From an uncultured Sutterella sp. (GTDB taxonomy: Bacteria; Pseudomonadota; Gammaproteobacteria; Burkholderiales; Burkholderiaceae_F), in assembly GCA_905213905.1 (NCBI GenBank), contig CAJMKD010000025.1:1-33853 (forward strand): 33,853 bases of DNA, read 5' to 3'. Under the pieces are notes generated by a model, which searched no databases, was not told the origin of the DNA, and saw only the letters and a list, made by a program, of their open reading frames with translations. Position numbers and translations under genes: made by a program. Shown one piece after another: positions 16,016 to 24,101 of this stretch. How positions within the stretch are numbered: the stretch's first letter is position 1; every line of letters starts with the position of its first letter.

Positions 16016-17677
16016 TTATTCGAGCACGGCGCCCGACATGCCGGAGGTGACGAGCTTCGCGTAGCGCGAGAGGTAGCCCGTCGTGATGCGGGGCGCGCGC
16101 GGCGTCCATTCGGCGCGGCGGCGTGCGAGCTCTTCGTCGGAGACCGCCATCGTGATGGTGTTGGCGGGAATGTCGATCGTCACTTCATCGCCTTCGCGGA
16201 TGAGCGCGATCGGGCCGCCCACGGCCGCTTCCGGCGAAACGTGGCCGATCGCTGCGCCGCGCGTCGCGCCGGAGAAGCGCCCGTCGGTGATGAGGGCGAC
16301 GCAGTGGCCGAGCCCCGAGCCCACGATCGCGGAGGTGGGGTTGAGCATTTCGCGCATGCCGGGGCCGCCCTTCGGGCCTTCGTAGCGGATCACGACGACG
16401 TCGCCCGGCTTGATGCGGCCGCCGAAGATCGCGTCGATCGCGTCCTCTTCGCAGTCGAAGACGCGGGCCGGCCCCGTGTGGCGCATCATTTCAGGGGCGA
16501 CCGCGGAGCGCTTCACGACGCAGCCGTCCGGGGCGAGGTTGCCCTTCAAGACCGCAATGCCGCCTTCCTTGCCGAAGGGATCCTCGACCGGGCGGATGAT
16601 GCTGCGGTCGAGCACTTCGGCCCCCGCAATGTTTTCGCCCACGGTCTTGCCCGTCACGGTGACGGGTTCCGTGTGGATCGCGCCGATCTTGTTGAGCTCG
16701 GCCATGACGGCGGGAATGCCGCCCGCGCGGTCGAGGTCTTCGATGTAGCTCTCGCCCGCAGGCGCGAGGTGGCAGAGGTTGGGCGTGCGCGTCGAGATTT
16801 CGTTTGCGACCGAAAGGGCGAGCTTGATGCCGCACTCATGCGCGATCGCAGGGAGGTGGAGCATGGAGTTCGTCGAGCAGCCGAGCGCCATGTCGACCGC
16901 GAGCGCGTTTTCAAACGCAGCCTCTGTCATGATGTCGCGCGGCTTGAGATCGGCGCGCACGAGGTCCATCACCTTCATGCCCGCTTCCTTGGCGAGGCGG
17001 TAGCGCGCGCTCATGACGGCCGGGATGGTGCCGTTGCCGGGGAGCGCCATGCCGAGGACTTCGGAGAGGCAGTTCATCGAATTGGCCGTGAACATGCCGG
17101 AGCAGGAGCCGCAGGTGGGGCAGCTCTTGTTTTCGATTTCGATGAAGGTCTTGCGGTCGATCTTTTCCGCGTTGAAGGCGCCGACGGCCTCGGCGATGTC
17201 GGAGTAGGAGAGGCGGCGGCCGCACGTCATGCGGCCGGCAAGCATGGCGCCCCCGGAAATGACGATCGAGGGAATGTTGAGGCGTCCGGCGGCCATGAGA
17301 AGGCCGGGGACGTTCTTGTCGCAGGCCGCGACAAGGACGAGCCCGTCGAAGGGGTGCGCCGTCGCCATCGCTTCAACGCTGTCGGCGATGAGCTCGCGCG
17401 AGACGAGCGAATACTTCATGCCGGCATGCCCCATGGCGAGACCGTCGCAAACGGCAATCGCGGGGAAGACGATCGGCGTGCCGCCGCCCATCGCAACGCC
17501 GATCTTGACGGCTTCGGTCACCTTGTCGAGGAACATGTGCCCGGGGACGATGTCGTTCTGCGAGTTGACGATGCCGATGAGCGGTCGGGCGATTTCTTCG
17601 TCGGAAAGGCCGAGCGCCTTCAGGATGGCGCGCTGGGGCGCGGCTTGATTGCCTTTGGTGAGACGGTCGCTTCGCAT
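16016..17677 (-). CDS. ilvD: Dihydroxy-acid dehydratase
   Basis: IlvD converts 2,3-dihydroxy-3-methylvalerate and 2,3-dihydroxyisovalerate to the matching 2-keto acids, the third common step of isoleucine and valine synthesis, in the cytoplasm using an Fe-S cluster. Clear motifs: GIVNSQNDIVPGH (35-47), CDGLAMGHAGMKYSL (77-91), AACDKNVPG with Cys119, SGGAMLAGRM (141-150) and SCPTCGSCSGMFTANSMN (185-202) with Cys189/Cys192, then DGRFSGATRG and GHVSPEA near the C-terminus. At 553 aa it belongs to the shorter IlvD type rather than the ~616-aa enterobacterial type. The start at MRSDRLTKGN is supported by GGAGAAG about nine bases upstream. It stands alone, without ilvBN or ilvC neighbours. No leader peptide or attenuator was seen. 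Confidence 0.96.
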   Translation of the reverse strand: MRSDRLTKGNQAAPQRAILKALGLSDEEIARPLIGIVNSQNDIVPGHMFLDKVTEAVKIGVAMGGGTPIVFPAIAVCDGLAMGHAGMKYSLVSRELIADSVEAMATAHPFDGLVLVAACDKNVPGLLMAAGRLNIPSIVISGGAMLAGRMTCGRRLSYSDIAEAVGAFNAEKIDRKTFIEIENKSCPTCGSCSGMFTANSMNCLSEVLGMALPGNGTIPAVMSARYRLAKEAGMKVMDLVRADLKPRDIMTEAAFENALAVDMALGCSTNSMLHLPAIAHECGIKLALSVANEISTRTPNLCHLAPAGESYIEDLDRAGGIPAVMAELNKIGAIHTEPVTVTGKTVGENIAGAEVLDRSIIRPVEDPFGKEGGIAVLKGNLAPDGCVVKRSAVAPEMMRHTGPARVFDCEEDAIDAIFGGRIKPGDVVVIRYEGPKGGPGMREMLNPTSAIVGSGLGHCVALITDGRFSGATRGAAIGHVSPEAAVGGPIALIREGDEVTIDIPANTITMAVSDEELARRRAEWTPRAPRITTGYLSRYAKLVTSGMSGAVLE

Positions 17678-18303
17678 GGTGATGCTCTTCTCCTATATGT
17701 AATCAGCGGGCAGGGGCCCCTAGGGCGGCGGCCTGAGGACTTGCGGTCCGCGCGGCCGGCGCGCGCCTTGTGGGGCCTTTGGCCGTATGAGATTCTTTGA
17801 CGTTTCCGGCGTTTCTGACGCTGCTGACGTTCGCGATGTTTGCGGCGTTTGCGGCTCGCGTGCCGCTCATGCGCTCGCAGCCGGCTCTCGCGTCGGGCGG
17901 GGTCGTGCGCGGCTTTGAAGCACTTAAAAAAGCACTTTCCAAAAAGCATGCAAGTCGCGCAAAAGAACCCGAAACGCATCAAAAACGGGTGTCCATCAAA
18001 AGTGTATCGATCGGCGTCAGCGGCGCTGAAGCGTGAAGTAAGGGGAGTTCGCCTGTCGGAAATGATCTGAGTCAAATTTTGCAGTTTCTTCGCTATTGCA
18101 AAAGAGCATTTTCCAGAAGACCCTGAAGACAAGGGGTTTGAAGCGAATCGACGCTTTGCGAAAACCGGAAAATTGCAAAGGTAAACATTTTGTCTTAGGC
18201 GTCTTATCTCAGTTTCACTGCGTCGAGTCAGGCAAATTGAAAATTTGGCTTGGGCGACGGGGGCGAAGGCGCGTTCTTCAGAGGGCATCCGTGCTGATAA
18301 TGG
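17678..18303. other. Long non-coding stretch between ilvD and the BASS transporter
   Basis: No convincing gene. At 17796-17860 there is a degenerate 9-bp periodicity (TTTGACG, TTTCCGGCG, TTTCTGACG, CTGCTGACG, TTCGCGATG, TTTGCGGCG...). The remainder up to 18300 holds only short open frames without ribosome binding sites. Promoters for both flanking divergent genes must lie in here, but I could not place them. Confidence 0.4.
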
Positions 18304-18430
18304 AAAAGCCGACTGGCGCTGCAGCGTTTTGCATCGTCATCGAGCGCATCGGCGAGAAGCGCCTCGCCCCGGCTTCGGCAGCCCGGCTGCAGCGGGCCGG
18401 ACGACCCAAGAAGCGCCCGCGTCGGCTTTT
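18304..18430 (+). promoter_or_regulatory. Possible structured 5' leader of the BASS transporter gene
   Basis: A 10-bp perfect long-range inverted repeat (AAAAGCCGAC at 18304-18313, GTCGGCTTTT at 18421-18430) encloses about 107 bases rich in further GC pairings. It ends in a T-rich stretch, 75 bases before the ATG at 18506. A GC-rich stem followed by TTTTT could act as an attenuator-like terminator ahead of the transporter gene. No known riboswitch class was recognised. Confidence 0.3.
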
Positions 18431-18505
18431 TCAACCGTTTCGGAAACTGATCATGCGATTTCCGGCATTCAGCTCATCGAGCACAGCATTTAAGAGAGAA
18501 CCATA

Positions 18506-19501
18506 ATGAACGCACTAGCCAAACTCAGCAGATTCGTCAACAAAACATTCGCGCTTTGGGTGCTCGTATTCGGCATTATCGGATACGCGTTCCCTGATCT
18601 TTGCAAGCCTTTGGGTGGATGGGTAACGATTCTGCTTGGCATAGTGATGTTCGGCATGGGCCTCACGCTCACGCCCGACGACTTCCGTGAAGTCTTCAAG
18701 CACCCGAGAGACGTGCTGATCGGCGTCCTCGGCCAGTTCGTCATCATGCCGGTGACGGCCTACGTGCTCTGCCTCGTTTTTTCGCTCCCGCCGGAACTCG
18801 CCGTCGGCGTGATGCTCGTGGGCTGCTGCCCGGGCGGCACCGCCTCGAACGTGATGACCTTCTTGGCGCGCGGCGACGTGGCGCTCTCCGTCACGATCAC
18901 GTCCTGCACGACGCTCCTCGCCCCCTTTGTCACCCCGGCGCTCATGTACCTCTTTGCGAGCCAGTGGCTTGACATCGATCCGATGAGCATGTTCATCTCG
19001 ATCGTTCAGATCGTGCTGATCCCGATCGCCTTGGGCGTCGTTGTCCACAAGGTGCTTGGCGAACGCATCAATGCTGCGGTTTCGGTCCTCCCGCTCGTCT
19101 CCGTCGTCGCGATCGTCCTCATCGTCGCCGCCGTCGTCGCCGCCTCGAGCGCGCAGATCCTCTCGGCCGGTGCGCTTGTCTTCGCGGTCGTTGTCCTCCA
19201 TAACGGCTTCGGCATGCTCCTCGGCTACCTCCTTGCGAAGGCAACGGGCATGAACCTCGCCAAGCGCAAGTGCCTCGCGATCGAAGTCGGCATGCAGAAT
19301 TCGGGCCTCGGCGTCGCGCTCGCCACGGTGCACTTTGCTGCGAACCCGCTCTCGGCGCTGCCTTCCGCGATCTTCTCCTTCTGGCACAACATCTCCGGCC
19401 CCATCATGGCTACGATCTTCCACGGCTGGCATGAAGAAGGCGAAGAAGAAAGCTTCATGGACAAGATCGAAGCGCGCGCAGCTGCGAGCAAGAAAGCCTG
19501 A
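18506..19501 (+). CDS. Bile acid:sodium symporter (BASS) family transporter
   Basis: A 331-aa inner-membrane protein with about ten hydrophobic segments, the BASS/SBF fold. Family landmarks are GIVMFGMGLTLTPDDF (~48-63), the crossover motif GCCPGGTASNVMTFLARGD (~110-128) and the second crossover EVGMQNSGLGVALA (~259-272), which in the family hold the two Na+ ions. Members move anionic organic solutes such as bile acids, keto acids or pantothenate with sodium; the sequence alone does not tell which. The tail (EEGEEESFMDKIEARAAASKKA) is cytoplasmic and charged. AGAGAGAA lies about six bases before the ATG. The gene has a long structured leader and its own downstream terminator. It is followed by a flavoprotein reductase gene on the same strand, suggesting it imports that enzyme's substrate. 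Confidence 0.93.
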   Translation: MNALAKLSRFVNKTFALWVLVFGIIGYAFPDLCKPLGGWVTILLGIVMFGMGLTLTPDDFREVFKHPRDVLIGVLGQFVIMPVTAYVLCLVFSLPPELAVGVMLVGCCPGGTASNVMTFLARGDVALSVTITSCTTLLAPFVTPALMYLFASQWLDIDPMSMFISIVQIVLIPIALGVVVHKVLGERINAAVSVLPLVSVVAIVLIVAAVVAASSAQILSAGALVFAVVVLHNGFGMLLGYLLAKATGMNLAKRKCLAIEVGMQNSGLGVALATVHFAANPLSALPSAIFSFWHNISGPIMATIFHGWHEEGEEESFMDKIEARAAASKKA

Positions 19502-19537
19502 GAAGGCTGAAGCGCTCTGCTTCTAGACAACTTTCCG

Positions 19538-19580
19538 AAGGGTCCGTCCCGGCGCTCTGCCGAGGCGGACCTTTCCATTT
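19538..19580 (+). terminator. Terminator after the BASS transporter gene
   Basis: AAGGGTCCG pairs with CGGACCTT, with a further partial GC stem inside, followed by TCCATTTT. It separates the transporter from the flavoprotein gene 100 bp downstream. Confidence 0.55.
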
Positions 19581-19680
19581 TGGCGCGTGCGGTTTTTGAA
19601 GTGCGCGAAAGCGCACGCTTTGGGCTCCTTTTTGCGGTGAGGCAACTTACGCGCGTAGGGTTTGCTGCTATCTTTGAAGC

Positions 19681-21132
19681 ATGTCGGGACGCTTCGGCAT
19701 GGGCGCAGCCGCCAAGGCGGAACCGAACCTCAAAGCGAGCTCCGCAGTGCCCGCCAAGTGGGACGAAACCTTTGACGTCGTGGTCGTGGGGTCGGGGGGC
19801 GCAGGCATGGCCGCGGCGGTGAAGGCGGCCGACCAGGGCTCGAAGGTCGTGGTGCTCGAGCGCCTCGCCTTCCCGGGCGGCAACACGCAGCTTGCGCAGG
19901 AGCAGATCAATGCGGCCGACCCGGTGCGCCAGCCGCGCCAGGGCATCAAGGACAGCCCCGAGCTTCATGCCAAGCAGACGCTCGAAGCGGGCGACTTCCG
20001 CGGCAATCCGGAGCGCGTGCGCGTGCTCTGCGAAAACGCCTACGGCGCCATCACCTGGCTCGAGTCGCTCGGCATGAAGTTCGAGGACAACGTCTTCCAG
20101 ATGTTCGGCGGCCTCTATCCGAGAGCGCATCAGCCTGAAATGCCGAAAGGCAAAGGCTACATCACCGTGCTTTTGAAGGCGCTCGACGAGCGCAAGGTGC
20201 CGATCCGCAAGGGCGTTCGAGTCACCGACATCATCCGCGACACGCCGGAGTCGGGCGACGTGCGCGGCGTGCGCGTGGAAACCAAGGAAGGCGTGCGCTA
20301 CATCCGCGCCCGTCAGGCGGTTGTGCTCGCCGCGGGCGGCTTCAGCGCCAATCAGTACCTGCGGGAGCTCCATGATCCGCGCGTCGCGGGCCTCGGCACC
20401 GACAACCTGCCCAACAAGACCGCGGGCGACGTGATGATGGCGGCCGTGCGCGTGGGCGGCTACCTGGTCGGCATGGACTTCATTCAGTCGACGCCGGGCA
20501 CGCCCGCTGGCAAGAAGATGAAGATCATCCTCAACACGCGCGTCGCCGAGTCGATCTACGTCGACAAGCGCGGCAACCGCATCGTCGACGAAGGGAGCCG
20601 CCGCGACGTCATTCGCGACGCCGTGTTAGGCACCCCTGAGCGCTACGCCTACACGGTGGTCGACAACGACACCTATCAGAATTACAACTCGGCCGTACAC
20701 AAGTCCGTTGAGGAAGGCATCAAGATCAACGAAGCCTGGACCGCGCCGACCCTCAAAGAGCTCGCCGTCAAGATGGGCGTCGATCCGGAAGGGCTAGAGA
20801 AGGGCGTAGCCCGCTACAACAGCTTCGTTGAGAAAGGAAAGGACGAAGACTTCGGGAAGGCGGCGCGCAACTTGACGAAGAAGATCGAGCACGGCCCCTT
20901 CTGGGCCTGCTACACGGGCATGACCGTGCATCATACGATGGGCGGCCTCTCCTGCAACGTCAAGGCGCAGGTGCTCGACTGGCAGGGCAACGTCGTGCCG
21001 CGTCTTTATGCCGCGGGCGAAATCACGGGCGGCATCCACGGGACGAACCGCGTGGGCGGCAACGCCCTTCTCGACTGCTTTGTCTACGGTCAGATTGCCG
21101 GCACGAATGCCGGCCAGGAACGCCGCGCTTAA
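19681..21132 (+). CDS. Flavocytochrome-c-type flavoprotein reductase, no signal peptide
   Basis: A 483-aa FAD enzyme of the fumarate reductase/succinate dehydrogenase flavoprotein family, soluble flavocytochrome c branch. FAD-binding: DVVVVGSGGAGMAAAVKAADQG (32-53) with Glu60, GGNTQ (66-70). Active-site region: VDEGSRRD (302-309), HHTMGGLSCN (417-426), and GIHGTNRVGGNALLDC with Arg457, matching the catalytic arginine block of the family. The substrate-clamp position usually QxHP reads QSTPG (269-273), so the fumarate-binding histidine seems absent. Unlike its relative at 22587 it has no Tat signal; an in-frame TGA lies three bases before the ATG, and only a weak GAAG precedes it. So it is cytoplasmic or N-terminally truncated. 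No haem domain is present. Confidence 0.88.
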   Translation: MSGRFGMGAAAKAEPNLKASSAVPAKWDETFDVVVVGSGGAGMAAAVKAADQGSKVVVLERLAFPGGNTQLAQEQINAADPVRQPRQGIKDSPELHAKQTLEAGDFRGNPERVRVLCENAYGAITWLESLGMKFEDNVFQMFGGLYPRAHQPEMPKGKGYITVLLKALDERKVPIRKGVRVTDIIRDTPESGDVRGVRVETKEGVRYIRARQAVVLAAGGFSANQYLRELHDPRVAGLGTDNLPNKTAGDVMMAAVRVGGYLVGMDFIQSTPGTPAGKKMKIILNTRVAESIYVDKRGNRIVDEGSRRDVIRDAVLGTPERYAYTVVDNDTYQNYNSAVHKSVEEGIKINEAWTAPTLKELAVKMGVDPEGLEKGVARYNSFVEKGKDEDFGKAARNLTKKIEHGPFWACYTGMTVHHTMGGLSCNVKAQVLDWQGNVVPRLYAAGEITGGIHGTNRVGGNALLDCFVYGQIAGTNAGQERRA

Positions 21133-21152
21133 ATAGAAGGAGGAAAACTTCG

Positions 21153-21202
21153 TCAGCGAAGCAGATCCCGCAAGCGCTCGAAGCGGGGGCCTGCTTCGCT
21201 GA
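21153..21202 (+). terminator. Hairpin between convergent reductase and LysR genes
   Basis: A 12-bp perfect stem (TCAGCGAAGCAG / CTGCTTCGCTGA) with an inner CCCGC/GCGGG pairing lies 20 bp past the reductase stop. A second, GC-only palindrome follows at about 21212-21236. Neither is followed by a T-run in a transcribed direction, so termination is probable but not classical. Confidence 0.45.
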
Positions 21203-21245
21203 GGGCGAAAGAGCGGCCGGCCGCGCGCCGGCCGGCAAAAAAAGA

Positions 21246-22373
21246 TCAAAAGCCGCGGCGCTGCGCCAGCGAAGCGTCTTCTCCAAAGACATTTCGCCAG
21301 CAGCGCCAGCGCGCAAGGCCGGGTTCGGCTTCCGTCTTCACGAACCATTTCACAAAAGCGAGAAAGTCAGGATCCTCCGCCGCTTCCGCTCGAACGGCGA
21401 GCGTATTGGTCCAGAGCGCAGGACGCCAGGGCGGCAGCACCGGAAGAAGCCGCTGGCTTCGCAGATCGTCTTCAACAAAGCGCAGTGAAAGGTCCACTGC
21501 GATGCCTTCGCCCGCGCGTGCGCTTTGGAGGCAGGAGAGGGCGTCGCCGCTCAGGATTCGCACGCCCGACGGATAGGGCCCGAGCTGCGCGGCCGGGAGG
21601 GCTTTGAGGGCTTTGATGCCTTCCAATTGCTGCCGAGCGTTCTGTCCCGCTGGATGCGATCTGCGGAGCGCTTCGCTGATCGAGCTTCGCTCGCCGCTTT
21701 CAAGGTCATAGGCTTCGCTCCCGCTGAATAGAAAGCGCGTGACGGGGTAGCCGCGCCCCGTTCGGCGCAGGAGCTTGTGGTGAACAAGATCCTCGACGCT
21801 TTCAAGCTTGGGATGTGCGGCGAGATAGCTCGGTGCGGCCAGCAGGCAGGTGCCGGATCGGAAGACGGGAATCGACGTGATGTTTTCGAGCGGCTGCGGC
21901 CAGTACGGAATGTAGGCAGCGTCCACGGTGCCGGCCAGAGCATCGAATTCGTCTCGAAAGGTGAAGAGCTCGAAGCTGATCCCGGGATGGGCTTCTTCAT
22001 AGGCATGGATGCGCGAGGGCTGGGCGCCGTCGGCGAAAGTGGCCGGCATGCTCAGGCGAAAGCGCTTCCGCGGGAGCGGCTCTCGAAGTTCGGAGAGGCA
22101 GTCCTCTAGCGCCGCTGCCGCTTGGAGCAGCGTTGCCGCATGCGGGTGCAGCCGATCGGCGGCAGACGTCGGTTCGACGGGGCGCTTCCTGCGGTCGAGG
22201 AGCGGCGCGCCCACGTAAAGCTCGAGGCTCTTTATCAGCCGGGAAGCGACGGAGAGTTCGATCGAAAGCGAATCCGCAGCAGCGGCGAGGCTTCCTTTCT
22301 CGTAGATCGCCTCAAAGAGCCGCCAGGCGCGCATCGGCGGAAAGCGACGCGCGTCTTTTTCTGGAAGTTTCAT
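21246..22373 (-). CDS. LysR-family transcriptional regulator
   Basis: A 375-aa regulator. The N-terminal winged helix-turn-helix reads RAWRLFEAIYEKGSLAAAADSLSIELSVASRLIKSLE (~15-51), the standard LysR DNA-binding layout, followed by VGAPLLDRRKRPVEPTSAADRLHPHA. The C-terminal part (RKRFRLSMPATFADG from ~104 onward) is a periplasmic-binding-protein-like effector domain, longer than the usual ~300-residue LysR total by some 60 residues, with an extended tail (ARWRCWRNVFGEDASLAQRRGF). It is divergent from the Tat flavoprotein gene at 22587, with a 213-bp shared intergenic region containing a palindrome, so it most likely controls that gene and perhaps the reductase at 19681. Inducer is presumably the reductase substrate (inference). 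Only a weak AGG precedes the ATG. Confidence 0.92.
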   Translation of the reverse strand: MKLPEKDARRFPPMRAWRLFEAIYEKGSLAAAADSLSIELSVASRLIKSLELYVGAPLLDRRKRPVEPTSAADRLHPHAATLLQAAAALEDCLSELREPLPRKRFRLSMPATFADGAQPSRIHAYEEAHPGISFELFTFRDEFDALAGTVDAAYIPYWPQPLENITSIPVFRSGTCLLAAPSYLAAHPKLESVEDLVHHKLLRRTGRGYPVTRFLFSGSEAYDLESGERSSISEALRRSHPAGQNARQQLEGIKALKALPAAQLGPYPSGVRILSGDALSCLQSARAGEGIAVDLSLRFVEDDLRSQRLLPVLPPWRPALWTNTLAVRAEAAEDPDFLAFVKWFVKTEAEPGLARWRCWRNVFGEDASLAQRRGF

Positions 22374-22405
22374 GGCCTGGAAGGTTGGGGTAGCAGTGGC
22401 GTCAA

Positions 22406-22426
22406 AACTTGTGAAAAACGCAAGTT
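22406..22426. promoter_or_regulatory. Palindromic candidate LysR binding site
   Basis: The 21-bp element AACTTG-N9-CAAGTT contains the T-N11-A spacing favoured by LysR proteins. It lies 33 bp upstream of the LysR start and 160 bp upstream of the divergent reductase gene. A TTGATA at 22431-22436, just after it, could be the -35 of the rightward promoter, but no matching -10 is convincing. Confidence 0.5.
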
Positions 22427-22586
22427 AAGGTTGATATTTTTGCCCTTTATTGCATCAAATTCAAGTCATAAACTCCTTTGCCAATGCGCTTTCGGGCAGG
22501 CATGAGATAAGAGCGGCGGCATCGACCAAACTGCACGCCGCGCTGCTTCGAGTGCGTTTGATGCATTTCCAAAAGGAGACAAACAA

Positions 22587-24101
22587 ATGACCGATTTGAA
22601 TCGACGTTCCTTCCTCTCTGCTTCGATCGGCGGGATGCTCGGCGCAGCCGGACTTTGCGCCGGCGCAGCAGGCCGGGCGGAAGCGCGCCCGATCAAGGCG
22701 CCGGCCAAGTGGGACCGCACGGTCGACGTGCTGGTTGTGGGATCCGGCTTTTCCGGGCTCGCGGCCGCGATTGAAGCCAGAACGAACGGCGCAGAAGTGC
22801 TCTGCATAGAGAAAATGGCCGTCATCGGCGGCAATTCCGTGCTTTCTGCGGGTGGCTTCGCTGCGCCTGGCAACGATCTGCAGGTGGCTGCCGGCATCAA
22901 GGACAGTCCCGAGCTCCTTTTGGCCGACATGCTCAAGTCCGGCGGGAACCTCAACAACGTCGAATGCGCAAAAGTCGTCGCTTATGGCGCGCTCGACGGG
23001 TATCGCTGGGCCAAGGACTTTCTCGGCGTGAAGTTCGACCGCCTCGGCTTCCAGGGCGGGCATTCCGTGGCGCGTTCGGCCTGCTACATGAACGGCACGG
23101 GCGCGAACATGATCGGACCGATGGTCAAGAAATGCAAAGAGCTGGGCGTCCCGGTCGAGACCCGCAGCCGCCTCACGAACCTCGTGCTCGATGAAAAGGG
23201 CGCTGTGATCGGCGCAGAGGTTCAGAAGGGGTATGCCTTCCCCAAGGAAGCGTCCGGCAAGAAAATCTATGTCCGCGCCAAAAAGGGCGTCGTCATATGC
23301 AGCGGCGGCTTCTCTCAGAATGTGAAGCTGCGCATGCTTCACGACCCGCGCCTCGGCCCGAATCTCGACTCCACGAATCAGCCCGGCGCGACGGGCGACG
23401 CCATGATGGCTGCGCAGCGAATTGGCGCAGCGGACGTGCTGATGGATTGGATTCAGCTCGGGCCCTGGACTTCGCCCGACGAAAAAGGCTTCGGCGTCTG
23501 CCCGAAGTTCGTTGAAGCGGCCGTGGGCTATGGGCTCATGGTCGATCCGGAAACAGCCAAGCGCTTCGTGAACGAAACCGGGAACCGCAAAGTTCGCTCC
23601 GATGCCATCATTGCGACGGGCCATCCGGCTGTGCTTTTGGTGTCGGTTGCCAACAGCAAGCGGGTTCCGCCTTCAACAATTGAAGCCGGGCTCAAGAACG
23701 GCGCGATCAAAAAGTTCAGCACGCTCGATGAACTTGCCAAAGGCTACGGCATTGACGCCGCCGGCCTCAAGGCGACGGTGGCGCGCTGGAACGAAGCGAT
23801 TGAGGCGAAGAAGGATGCCGACTTCAATGCCAAGATTTTCGACGACACGGTTCCGAACGAAGGCGCTTTCTACGCCTGCCGCCTCTGGCCGCGCGTTCAC
23901 TACTGCATGGGCGGCCTCGCGATCAATCCGAAGGCCGAGGTGATTTCGACGGATCTCGAAGTGATTCCGGGGCTTTACGCGGCCGGTGAAGCGACGGGCG
24001 GCGTGCACGGCATGGTGCGCCTCGGGACGGTTTCAATTGCCGACTGCGTGGTGTTCGGGCGCGTTGCCGGCCGCAATGCAGCCAAGCGGAACGCTGCCTG
24101 A
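22587..24101 (+). CDS. Tat-exported flavocytochrome-c-type flavoprotein reductase
   Basis: A 504-aa FAD enzyme of the fumarate-reductase flavoprotein family. The Tat signal is textbook: NRRSFLSASIGGMLGAAGLCAGAAG, cleavage probably after AEA (~33), so it folds with FAD in the cytoplasm and works in the periplasm. VDVLVVGSGFSGLAAAIEA (47-65) binds FAD; HYCMGGLAINP and GVHGMVRLGTVSIADCVVFGRVAG form the C-terminal active-site part, keeping the arginine but with RLGTVS instead of the usual RLGGNA. The clamp motif is QLGPW (290-294) in place of QxHP, so fumarate is unlikely to be the substrate. Electrons must come from a separate cytochrome or flavinylated partner, none of which is nearby. AAGGAGA supports the start. 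LysR regulation is implied by divergent layout. Confidence 0.92.
   Translation: MTDLNRRSFLSASIGGMLGAAGLCAGAAGRAEARPIKAPAKWDRTVDVLVVGSGFSGLAAAIEARTNGAEVLCIEKMAVIGGNSVLSAGGFAAPGNDLQVAAGIKDSPELLLADMLKSGGNLNNVECAKVVAYGALDGYRWAKDFLGVKFDRLGFQGGHSVARSACYMNGTGANMIGPMVKKCKELGVPVETRSRLTNLVLDEKGAVIGAEVQKGYAFPKEASGKKIYVRAKKGVVICSGGFSQNVKLRMLHDPRLGPNLDSTNQPGATGDAMMAAQRIGAADVLMDWIQLGPWTSPDEKGFGVCPKFVEAAVGYGLMVDPETAKRFVNETGNRKVRSDAIIATGHPAVLLVSVANSKRVPPSTIEAGLKNGAIKKFSTLDELAKGYGIDAAGLKATVARWNEAIEAKKDADFNAKIFDDTVPNEGAFYACRLWPRVHYCMGGLAINPKAEVISTDLEVIPGLYAAGEATGGVHGMVRLGTVSIADCVVFGRVAGRNAAKRNAA

Noticed and set aside
15959..17800. 613-codon open frame antisense to ilvD
   Set aside because: Shadow frame rich in Arg/Asp/His/Ala; IlvD with its Fe-S motifs is on the minus strand.
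21212..21243. GC palindrome plus A7 as an intrinsic terminator
   Set aside because: The A-run follows the stem on the plus strand and the T-run precedes it on the minus strand, so neither direction gives stem then U-run.
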